Origin: Thermohalobaculum sp039026375
GTDB lineage: Bacteria; Pseudomonadota; Alphaproteobacteria; Rhodobacterales; Rhodobacteraceae
NCBI GenBank assembly: GCA_039026375.1
Contig: JBCCML010000001.1
Span: 62,001-126,000, forward strand
Length of the DNA: 64,000 nt
Direction: 5' to 3'
Part shown: one piece after another, positions 7,843-16,308 of the stretch
How positions within the stretch are numbered: position 1 is the first letter of the stretch
Layout: each line of letters begins with the position of its first letter
Translations under genes and position numbers: made by a program
The notes under the pieces: generated by a model
The model's input: the letters and a program-made list of their open reading frames with translations, nothing else
Database searches by the model: none
What the model was told of the DNA's origin: nothing

Positions 7843-8646
7843 ATGAGCGATATTCTGGACAAGATCAAAGCCTACAAGCTAGAGGAGATCGCGGCCCGCA
7901 AACAGGCCCGCCCCCTGGCCGAGGTCGAGGCCGCAGCCCGCGCCGCGGACCGCGTGCGCCCCTTTCTGGGTGCGCTGCAGGCAGCCCAGGCAGACGGGCG
8001 CTACGGCTTGATCGCCGAGATCAAAAAGGCAAGCCCTTCCAAGGGGTTGATCCGCGAAGATTTCAATCCACCCGAACTGGCTAAGGCCTACGAGGCCGGC
8101 GGCGCCAGCTGCTTGTCGGTGTTGACGGACACGCCCTCGTTCCAGGGCGCGGACAGCTTTCTGACAGCGGCGCGACAGGCCACTGGCCTGCCCGCAATCC
8201 GCAAGGACTTCCTCTATGACACCTATCAGGTGGCCGAGGCACGCGCACTGGGTGCCGATTGCATCCTGATCATCATGGCTTCGGTCAGCGATGCCCAGGC
8301 GCAAGAGCTTGAAAACGCAGCCTTTTCCTGGGGCATGGATGCGCTGATCGAGGTGCATGATCAGGCGGAACTAGACCGGGCCTTGGCGCTAAAGTCGCCG
8401 CTGCTGGGCGTGAATAACCGAAATTTAAAGACATTTGAGGTAACTCTGGCCACGACCGAAGCGCTGGCCCCGAATGTGCCATCTGACCGGCATCTGGTTG
8501 GCGAAAGCGGTTTGTTTGTGCCGTCGGACCTGGCGCGCCTGGCAAAAGTTGGCGCGCGCAGTTTTCTGATCGGGGAAAGCCTGATGCGCCAGACCGATGT
8601 CGCGTCCGCAACGCGCGAACTGCTGCGCGATCCGGTGCCGGCATGA
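7843..8646 (+). CDS. trpC: Indole-3-glycerol phosphate synthase
   Basis: TrpC (267 residues) closes the ring of 1-(2-carboxyphenylamino)-1-deoxyribulose phosphate to indole-3-glycerol phosphate. Family signatures are LIAEIKKASPSKG (catalytic Lys), RKDFLYDTYQV, ALIEVHDQAELDRAL, GVNNRNLKTF and the late GESGL phosphate-binding turn. ATG at 7843 gives the usual N-terminus (MSDILDKIKAYK). The upstream region has a CATACGC array and a start-proximal hairpin, and downstream a 14-bp repeat chain leads into moaC. It is separated from trpGD, so it likely has its own promoter. Confidence 0.96.
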   Translation: MSDILDKIKAYKLEEIAARKQARPLAEVEAAARAADRVRPFLGALQAAQADGRYGLIAEIKKASPSKGLIREDFNPPELAKAYEAGGASCLSVLTDTPSFQGADSFLTAARQATGLPAIRKDFLYDTYQVAEARALGADCILIIMASVSDAQAQELENAAFSWGMDALIEVHDQAELDRALALKSPLLGVNNRNLKTFEVTLATTEALAPNVPSDRHLVGESGLFVPSDLARLAKVGARSFLIGESLMRQTDVASATRELLRDPVPA

Positions 8647-8687
8647 GGGTGCCAGCATGACGGTGCACGGATGACGGTGAACGGATG
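8643..8687 (+). repeat. 14-bp tandem repeat forming an ATGA relay between trpC and moaC
   Basis: ATG triplets occur at 8643, 8657, 8671 and 8685, each 14 bp apart and each in an ATGA overlap. The first overlaps the trpC stop and the last is the moaC start. Between them lie three five-codon frames, MRVPA, MTVHG and MTVNG, each ending in the TGA that overlaps the next ATG. The repeat unit is roughly ATGACGGTGCACGG. The structure would allow a terminating ribosome to re-initiate stepwise from trpC to moaC. Mini-ORF translation is inferred, the repeat itself is directly visible. Confidence 0.75.
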
Positions 8688-9158
8688 ACAGGGCTGACGC
8701 ATATCGACGCCGACGGCAATGCCGTGATGGTCGATGTGGGCGACAAGGCCGTGACATCGCGGCGCGCCGTGGCCCGGGGCGTGGTCACTATGGCGCCAGA
8801 AACGCTGGCCCTGGTGACGCAGAAGACGGCCGCTAAGGGCGATGTGTTGGCCGTCGCCCAATTGGCAGGTATCATGGCCGCGAAGAAAACCGCGGATTTG
8901 ATCCCGCTGTGCCATCCGCTGCCGCTCAGCAAGGTGACGGTCACGCTGGCAGCCTGCCAGCCCGACCGCGTAGAGATTGAGGCCGAGGTGCGCGTCACCG
9001 GCAAGACAGGCGTCGAGATGGAGGCGCTGACCGCCGTCTCCGCTGCGGCGCTGACGGTCTATGACATGCTGAAGGCCACCGACCGGGCCATGCAAATCGG
9101 TGAGATCCGCGTCGTCCTGAAAGAAGGCGGTAAATCAGGCACTTACGAGGCCTTATGA
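8685..9158 (+). CDS. moaC: Cyclic pyranopterin monophosphate synthase
   Basis: MoaC (157 residues) acts with MoaA to convert GTP to cyclic pyranopterin monophosphate, the first stage of molybdenum cofactor synthesis. Conserved features are the N-terminal THIDADGNAVMVDVGDK, KKTADLIPLCHPLPLSKV and GKTGVEMEALTAVSAAALT followed by YDMLKA. Length is normal. It is preceded by the 14-bp ATGA relay and overlaps moeA by ATGA, so trpC-moaC-moeA probably form one coupled transcript. The pairing with trpC is a known Rhodobacterales arrangement. Confidence 0.96.
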   Translation: MTGLTHIDADGNAVMVDVGDKAVTSRRAVARGVVTMAPETLALVTQKTAAKGDVLAVAQLAGIMAAKKTADLIPLCHPLPLSKVTVTLAACQPDRVEIEAEVRVTGKTGVEMEALTAVSAAALTVYDMLKATDRAMQIGEIRVVLKEGGKSGTYEAL

Positions 9159-10330
9159 TCTCAGTTGCCGAGGCGCTGTCGCGGTTGTTTGACCTGATGC
9201 CGGTACTGCCGACAGAGGTTGTGCCGCTGACCGAAGCCGCAGGCCGCGTCCTGCGCGAGGAAGCCGTGGCGCGCCGCACCCAGCCACCCTTCGCGGCATC
9301 GGCCATGGACGGCTACGCGGTGCGCGCGGCCGAAGCTCAGGCCGGCCAAGTGCTGCCCGTGGTCGGCGAAGCCGCCGCTGGGCACCGCTGGGACGGCAAC
9401 CTGCCGCCGGGCGCGGCGGTGCGCATCTTCACCGGCGCCCCCTTGCCGGAAGGCGCCGACAGCATCCTGATTCAAGAGGATGCCGACCGTGTGGGTGACC
9501 AGATCACGGTGCGCGAGGCGCCTGCGGACGGCGCCTATGTCCGGCCGGCCGGGGGTGACTTTCGCCTGGGCCAGACGCTTAGCGCACCCCGGGTGCTGAC
9601 ACCCCGCGATGTGGCCCTGCTGGCCGCGATGAACGTCGACGAAGTGATCGTCGCGCGGCGGCCCATCGTGGCCCTGATCCCCACAGGAGACGAGCTGGTT
9701 TTGCCGGGGGAAACACCCGGACCCGACCAAATCGTCAGCTCAAACAATTTCGGCCTGCACGCGATGTTGACCGCCATGGGGGCGGTTCCCAGGCTTTGCC
9801 CCATCGCGCGGGATACACCGGAAAGCCTGCGGGCCGCTCTGGCCACGGCCGAGGGCGCAGATGTCATCGTGACCCTCGGCGGTGCTTCGGTCGGCGATCA
9901 TGACCTGGTGGCAGAAGTCTTGGGATCGGAAGGGCTTAGCCTGGATTTCTACAAGGTCGCGATGCGCCCCGGAAAGCCGCTGATGGCCGGGCAGATCGGC
10001 GGCGCAGTCATGCTGGGCCTGCCGGGCAACCCGGTGTCGGCCATGGTCTGCGGCGAGGTTTTCCTGCGCCCAGCGCTGCTGGCCGCCATGGGTATGCCGC
10101 GCCAAGCCCGTAAAACCGAACCCGCAATCCTGGGCAGGGAATTGGGTCCAAACGGTCCGCGCGAGCATTACATGCGGGCCAGCCTTACCGACGAAGGCCA
10201 AGTGGTCGCCTTTGACAGCCAAGACAGCAGCCTGGTGCGTACGCTGGCACTTTCCGACGTTCTGTTGGTGCGGGCACCCAGGGATCCGCCGCGCGCGGCA
10301 GGACAGGTCGTTCAGGTCATTCGCCTCTGA
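9155..10330 (+). CDS. moeA: Molybdopterin molybdenumtransferase
   Basis: MoeA (391 residues) inserts molybdate into adenylylated molybdopterin. The domain order is standard: an N-terminal clasp with FAASAMDGYAV, a central domain with VRIFTGAPLPEGAD, then the MoCF-like domain with IPTGDEL, VTLGGASVGDHD and MRPGKPLMAG followed by GLPGNPVSAMV, and a short C-terminal beta domain. The ATG overlaps the moaC stop. It ends 93 bp before lexA, and the lexA promoter sits in that gap. Confidence 0.96.
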   Translation: MISVAEALSRLFDLMPVLPTEVVPLTEAAGRVLREEAVARRTQPPFAASAMDGYAVRAAEAQAGQVLPVVGEAAAGHRWDGNLPPGAAVRIFTGAPLPEGADSILIQEDADRVGDQITVREAPADGAYVRPAGGDFRLGQTLSAPRVLTPRDVALLAAMNVDEVIVARRPIVALIPTGDELVLPGETPGPDQIVSSNNFGLHAMLTAMGAVPRLCPIARDTPESLRAALATAEGADVIVTLGGASVGDHDLVAEVLGSEGLSLDFYKVAMRPGKPLMAGQIGGAVMLGLPGNPVSAMVCGEVFLRPALLAAMGMPRQARKTEPAILGRELGPNGPREHYMRASLTDEGQVVAFDSQDSSLVRTLALSDVLLVRAPRDPPRAAGQVVQVIRL

Positions 10331-10360
10331 CCCCAGAAACCTGTCAAACAACAGATATCG

Positions 10361-10389
10361 TTGACACAAATCGAGAACACTTGTAGAAC
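10361..10389 (+). promoter_or_regulatory. lexA promoter with alphaproteobacterial SOS box
   Basis: GAAC at 10375-10378 and GAAC at 10386-10389 are separated by exactly 7 bp, the GAAC-N7-GAAC LexA operator known from alphaproteobacteria. TTGACA at 10361-10366 is a consensus -35, and a -10-like TAGAAC lies 17 bp further at 10384. The box therefore overlaps the -10, as expected for LexA autorepression. It is 35 bp upstream of the lexA ATG. Confidence 0.85.
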
Positions 10390-10423
10390 AATAACCAACG
10401 GGGAAACACATCCGGGGGAGCAG

Positions 10424-11146
10424 ATGCTGACGAAAAAACAGTACGATCTTCTGTTGTTCATTCACAAGCGCGTCCAGAAAGACGGGGTGTCGCCGTCGTT
10501 TGACGAGATGAAGGCGGCGTTGGATCTACGCTCGAAGTCGGGCATCCACCGGCTCATCACCGCGTTGGAGGAGCGGGGCTTCATCCGCCGTCTGCCCCAT
10601 CGCGCGCGGGCCATCGAGATATTGCGTCTGCCCGAAAACGTCGAGGATATGCGCTCTCGCGGCTTTAAACCCGCTGTTATCGAGGGTGATCTGGGCAAGG
10701 CGGAAAGTGGCCGCGAGGCGATTGACAAGTTGCAGGGCACCGCGGTGACAGAGGATGCTGCCGCCCATCAGGTGCCGCTGATCGGCCGGATTGCCGCAGG
10801 CGCGCCGATCGAGGCGATGCAACAGGGCTCGAACCAGATCAGCGTGCCGTCAATGATGATGTCATCGACCGGCGAACACTACGCGTTGGAGGTGAAGGGC
10901 GACTCGATGATCGACGCCGGGATCCACGAAGGCGATATCGTGGTGATTCAACGCCAGGCGACGGCGAATAATGGCGACATCATCGTGGCCTTAATCGAAG
11001 ACCACGAGGCGACGTTGAAGCGCCTGCGCCGCAAAGGGGGCGCCATTGCGCTGGAAGCGGCAAACCCGTCCTACGGCACGCGGCTCTATCGGGCCGATCA
11101 GGTCAAGATTCAGGGCAAGATGGTGGGGCTGATCCGCACCTACTAG
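10424..11146 (+). CDS. lexA: SOS response repressor LexA
   Basis: LexA (240 residues) represses DNA-damage genes and self-cleaves when RecA filaments form. The N-terminal winged helix begins MLTKKQYDLLLFIHKR and includes SPSFDEMKAALDL and KSGIHRLI. The cleavage site is the Ala-Gly in GRIAAGAPIEA, and the S24 peptidase dyad is Ser in VKGDSMIDAGI and Lys in ATLKRLRRKGG. ATG at 10424 follows GGGGGAG. The longer upstream frame would add residues overlapping the promoter, so I rejected it. The alphaproteobacterial-type linker is longer than in E. coli. Confidence 0.97.
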   Translation: MLTKKQYDLLLFIHKRVQKDGVSPSFDEMKAALDLRSKSGIHRLITALEERGFIRRLPHRARAIEILRLPENVEDMRSRGFKPAVIEGDLGKAESGREAIDKLQGTAVTEDAAAHQVPLIGRIAAGAPIEAMQQGSNQISVPSMMMSSTGEHYALEVKGDSMIDAGIHEGDIVVIQRQATANNGDIIVALIEDHEATLKRLRRKGGAIALEAANPSYGTRLYRADQVKIQGKMVGLIRTY

Positions 11147-11167
11147 GGGCCGCTGGCCGAGCGGCCC
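11147..11167. terminator. Hairpin filling the lexA/comEC convergent gap
   Basis: GGGCCGCT (11147-11154) and AGCGGCCC (11160-11167) make a perfect 8-bp stem with a GGCCG loop. It fills the space between the lexA stop and the comEC stop to the base. There is no T-run on either side, so it may act as a structural or Rho-assisted bidirectional terminator. Confidence 0.55.
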
Positions 11168-13330
11168 TCAGCGCGACCAAAGACGCGAAATGGCAGGATC
11201 TTCGGCGTACTGGACAGTCGCCTGCCGATCGCGGATGGTGACCGCGACTGCGCCGCCTTGCCGAAGGTCGCGTTGCCCCACGTAAAGGCAATCACCGGTT
11301 ACTGGCGGGCCATAACGGGCGACCAGAACCGTCTGCTGCCCGCACCAAGTTGCCAAATTCTCAGGCGTGGGATCCCGCCCCCAGATCACTGCCAGACGCC
11401 ATCCATCGGGCAAATCAGCCGTCAGGCGACCAGGGGTACGCTGAAACTCAGCCCGGCCGGCGGCAGTCGACTGATCTGCGGGGTCACCGTCCCGTTGCAA
11501 CCACGTCCGGGCGGCGAAGCTGTAAGCGGTCGCATGGTCCAGCGACCGACCCTCGGCCTGAAGGACACCGATCAGCCGCCCCTCCGGCGAGACCAGCACC
11601 GTCGGGCGGGATGGCGCTCCCTGCCAAATCACAAGCCCCACTAGCACGGCTGCAACCCCGCCCCATCGCCAGCGTCCGCGCCAGATGATGAACCATAAGC
11701 TGCCAAGGGCCAGCACCGGCAGGACAAGCGCCGGGGCCGCCGCTATGGGCTGTACCGCGCCGGGCAACCCGGCCACCCAATGGGCAACATCCAGCACACG
11801 GGCGATCCCCCAACCCATAGCCTGCAGTGGCGGGCCCGCGAGCCCAATGGGTGCCATGATTGCCGCCAGACACGCGAACGGCGCGATCCAAAGGCCCATC
11901 AGTGGTACGGCTAACAGGTTCGCAAGCAGCCCGTATGGCGCGGTGCGGTTAAAGTGAAAGGCAGAAATCGGCGCCGTGGCCAATCCTGCCAGAAGGCTCG
12001 AAAAGAGCAGCGCCCCCACATAAACCAACACAACTTTCAAGACCTTGCCAGCGAGCCCACAAGGCAAAGGCAGCGGAAAGTCACGTCCCCGGATCGCTTG
12101 AAACCCGGCAACCAGGGCAGCCGTCGCCGCAAAGCTCATCTGAAAACCAGCATCCAACAGGCTAATCGGCCGGATCAGCAGGATGATGGTCGCGGCCACG
12201 GCGAGGCTTCGCAACGTCAGCGCGGGACGGTCCAGCATGACGGCCCCCAGGGCCACGGCGACCATGATGAAGGCCCGCTGGGTCGCAATGGTGGCACCGG
12301 AGAGCATCAAATAGGCCGCCCCCGCCGCCAGCGCCCCCGCTGCCGCCCATTTCTTCGTGGAATAGCGCAAGGCGATCTGCGGTGGCAGCGAGAGGCCAAA
12401 CCGCACCACAAAGAACACCAGGCCAGTCAGAATGCCCATGTGCAGGCCCGAGATCGCCAGTAGGTGCGCTAGGTTCGAGGCGCGGAGGGCCTCGGCATCC
12501 TCCTCGGCGATGTCGACCCGGTCACCGACGATGATCGCCGCGGCGAAGGCGCCTGGTGGCCCTGGCAGCGCGTCGCGCAGCCCTTTGGACAGGCGGTAGC
12601 GGACACTGGCCAGCCAGATCCGCGCGCTATCAAGCGGACCTGATGCGTCTGTCCGTGGCAGGATCAACAGGTGCCCCCGGCTCAGCCCCACCCCACCCAA
12701 GCTTTGAAAGAAGGCCCGGCGATGAAAGTCGAAGCCCCCGGGCTCGACCGGGCGGCCTGCGGGCATCAGCGTGGCGTAGACGCGGATGCGCTCACCCGGC
12801 AGCGGCAGCCGCTCGAAGCGATCGTCAAGCAGGGTAAGACGCAGGCGTTTCGGCATCCGCTCCGGCGAGACCCCGTAGACCTGCACCTGGTCCAACAGCA
12901 GACGCGGCGCACCGGATCGGGCGCGGGACAGCTCCAGGACACGGCCCTCGACCGTTTCGCCCAGCGGCACTGATATTGCCGGTGCCTTTGCTGTATGCGC
13001 GCTGATGATAGCCGCTGAAAACCCCGTGGTTAGCGCCAGCACCAGCCAGGCCAGTGCCAACGCGCCCCAACCAACCCGGCGCGCCGCGCCGCTGATGATC
13101 AGCAGCAATGGCAGCACCGGGGATATCGCCCAGGTCCAGTCGGGTTCACTTTTTAGCTGGAAGTAAACCCCGATCCCGATGCCTAAGCAGACCGGCAACC
13201 AAAGCGCAAACTGGCGGCTTTCTTGGGCGTAGAGCGCGTCCAAGTGGCCGCGCACCCGCACAGCCCAAGTGCCGCTGGGCATCACCTGCCCCGCGCCAAA
13301 CGGTCTTGCCCAATAGGATGTCCAGGGCAC
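11168..13330 (-). CDS. comEC: ComEC/Rec2 family DNA-uptake channel protein
   Basis: The 720-residue membrane protein resembles ComEC, the inner-membrane channel for single-stranded DNA during transformation. It has N-terminal membrane helices, a DUF4131/OB-like soluble part (residues ~120-240), then the competence core with SNLAHLLAISGLHMGILTGL, ATQRAFIMVAV and SLLDAGFQMSFAATAALVAGF. The C-terminal soluble region lacks the HxHxDH metal motif of a full metallo-beta-lactamase domain, so it looks degenerate. The start used is GTG; an ATG at 13282 preceded by GGGGCAGGTG is a good alternative. It is divergent from gltX. Confidence 0.85.
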   Translation of the reverse strand: MPWTSYWARPFGAGQVMPSGTWAVRVRGHLDALYAQESRQFALWLPVCLGIGIGVYFQLKSEPDWTWAISPVLPLLLIISGAARRVGWGALALAWLVLALTTGFSAAIISAHTAKAPAISVPLGETVEGRVLELSRARSGAPRLLLDQVQVYGVSPERMPKRLRLTLLDDRFERLPLPGERIRVYATLMPAGRPVEPGGFDFHRRAFFQSLGGVGLSRGHLLILPRTDASGPLDSARIWLASVRYRLSKGLRDALPGPPGAFAAAIIVGDRVDIAEEDAEALRASNLAHLLAISGLHMGILTGLVFFVVRFGLSLPPQIALRYSTKKWAAAGALAAGAAYLMLSGATIATQRAFIMVAVALGAVMLDRPALTLRSLAVAATIILLIRPISLLDAGFQMSFAATAALVAGFQAIRGRDFPLPLPCGLAGKVLKVVLVYVGALLFSSLLAGLATAPISAFHFNRTAPYGLLANLLAVPLMGLWIAPFACLAAIMAPIGLAGPPLQAMGWGIARVLDVAHWVAGLPGAVQPIAAAPALVLPVLALGSLWFIIWRGRWRWGGVAAVLVGLVIWQGAPSRPTVLVSPEGRLIGVLQAEGRSLDHATAYSFAARTWLQRDGDPADQSTAAGRAEFQRTPGRLTADLPDGWRLAVIWGRDPTPENLATWCGQQTVLVARYGPPVTGDCLYVGQRDLRQGGAVAVTIRDRQATVQYAEDPAISRLWSR

Positions 13331-13445
13331 CTTGTCCGTCCGCCTCGTTTACGCCATTACAGCCACGACTTGCGGACCACCCCTCCGCGCCCCTATTGGC
13401 CCTGTCACGGGGCCCTGGCAAGCAAAAATCCATCGGAGCACGCCC

Positions 13446-14864
13446 ATGACCGAGGTCGTCACCCGTTTTCCGCCCTCACCCACGGGCTTTCTGCACATTG
13501 GCGGGGCCCGCACGGCGCTGTTCAACTGGCTGTTCGCCCGCCACCATGGGGGCCGCTTTCTGCTGCGGATCGAGGATACAGATCGGGCACGGTCCACCCC
13601 AGAAGCGACAGAGGCGATATTTGAGGGCCTGAAGTGGTTAGGGCTGGATTGGGATGGCGACGCCGTCAGCCAATTCAGCCGTGTCGACCGCCATGCGGAG
13701 GTGGCCCGGCAGATGCTGGAGACTGGCGGCGCCTATCGTTGTTATGCCACGAAGGAAGAGATCGACGCATATCGCGAGAAGGCTAAGGCCGAGAAGCGCC
13801 CGCCCATGTTCCTTTCGCCTTGGCGGGATAAGGGCGCGTCCGATTGGCCGCAGGGCCGATTGGACGACTACACGATCCGTTTACGTGCCCCTCGGGACGG
13901 CGAAATTGTCGTGGACGATCAGGTACAAGGCACGGTCACCTGGAAGGCCGAGACGTTGGACGATTTGATCCTGATGCGCTCGGACGGGACGCCCACCTAC
14001 ATGTTGGCCGTCGTGGTGGACGACCACGACATGGGCGTCACCCACGTTATCCGGGGCGACGACCACCTGACGAACGCGGCGCGCCAGTCCCTGATCTATG
14101 ATGCCCTGGGCTGGGCACGGCCGGTGTTTGCGCACATCCCGCTGATCCATGGGGCAGACGGGGCGAAGATGTCCAAGCGGCACGGCGCGACCAGCGTCAC
14201 CGAGTATCGCGACATGGGTTATCTGCCGTCCGCCATGCGCAACTACTTGGCCCGGTTGGGTTGGAGCCATGGCGACGACGAGTACTTCACCGACGCCCAG
14301 ATGGTAGAATGGTTCGGCCTTGACGCAGTCGGCAAATCTGCCGCCCGGTTCGACTTCAAGAAGCTGGAGAACCTGAACGGCCAGCATATCCGCGAGACCG
14401 ATGACGCCAAGCTTGTGCGCATGGCGGAAGAGCTTCTTGCGTTGCAGCAAAAGCCCGCGCTGGACACGGCGCGTCGCGGAAAGTTGACACATGCGATGCC
14501 GGGCCTGAAAGCCCGTGCCCGCACAATGGTCGAACTTGTTGAAAATGCTTACTATATCTTGGCGGATGCGCCGCTGGATTTCGACGAAAAAGCGTCAAAA
14601 CTGCTGGACGATAACGCCCGAAACTTGCTGTCCAGATTGACTGAGCGGCTGCGGAATGCTAGCGCTCTGTCAGCATCCGAGGCCGAAGAAATCGTGCGCG
14701 ATTTCGCCGAGGCGGAAGACCTGAAGCTTGGCAAAGTCGCCCAACCGCTACGGGCGGCGCTGACAGGTAGGGCCGTATCTCCCGGCGTCTTTGACGTGAT
14801 CGACACCCTCGGCCGTGACGACGTCCTGGCGAGGCTGGGACATGCCATCGAGGGGTCAGGATAA
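13446..14864 (+). CDS. gltX: Glutamate--tRNA ligase
   Basis: GltX (472 residues) charges tRNA-Glu and, where GatCAB is present, often also tRNA-Gln. Class I synthetase signatures are clear: RFPPSPTGFLHIGGARTAL (HIGH-type HIGG) and KMSKRHGATSV (KMSKS loop), plus LLRIEDTDRARS. I chose ATG at 13446 because the family begins with a few residues before RFPPSPTG; the open frame continues upstream without homology. The C-terminal anticodon-binding helices are intact. It sits upstream of gltA in the same direction, 53 bp away. Confidence 0.96.
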   Translation: MTEVVTRFPPSPTGFLHIGGARTALFNWLFARHHGGRFLLRIEDTDRARSTPEATEAIFEGLKWLGLDWDGDAVSQFSRVDRHAEVARQMLETGGAYRCYATKEEIDAYREKAKAEKRPPMFLSPWRDKGASDWPQGRLDDYTIRLRAPRDGEIVVDDQVQGTVTWKAETLDDLILMRSDGTPTYMLAVVVDDHDMGVTHVIRGDDHLTNAARQSLIYDALGWARPVFAHIPLIHGADGAKMSKRHGATSVTEYRDMGYLPSAMRNYLARLGWSHGDDEYFTDAQMVEWFGLDAVGKSAARFDFKKLENLNGQHIRETDDAKLVRMAEELLALQQKPALDTARRGKLTHAMPGLKARARTMVELVENAYYILADAPLDFDEKASKLLDDNARNLLSRLTERLRNASALSASEAEEIVRDFAEAEDLKLGKVAQPLRAALTGRAVSPGVFDVIDTLGRDDVLARLGHAIEGSG

Positions 14865-14917
14865 GCGCCCCTCGCACAAACAGCGGGCCCCGAGCGGCCA
14901 CGCACGAGGGGATCATC

Positions 14918-16210
<1,293 letters not shown>

Positions 16211-16236
16211 GCTTTCGGCGCGCGACGGAAAAGCAA

Positions 16237-16264
16237 AAACCCCGACCTGCAAAGGCCGGGGTTT
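16237..16264. terminator. Bidirectional rho-independent terminator after gltA
   Basis: AAACCCCG and CGGGGTTT bracket a further CCT/AGG pairing (one mismatch) around a GCAA loop. On the minus strand the stem is followed by a run of T (GGGGTTTTTGC), giving a strong terminator for the opposing SLH-protein gene. On the plus strand GTTT follows. It therefore separates convergent transcription of gltA and the SLH-protein gene. Confidence 0.8.
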
Positions 16265-16308
16265 ACACTTGAGGCACCGTTGCATCGCTGTCGGGTTAAC
16301 GCGCTCCC

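Noticed and set aside
14865..14917. CCCCTCG...CGAGGGG pairing between gltX and gltA
   Set aside because: The loop is about 30 bases and the right arm contains the gltA Shine-Dalgarno; too weak to call a terminator or riboswitch.
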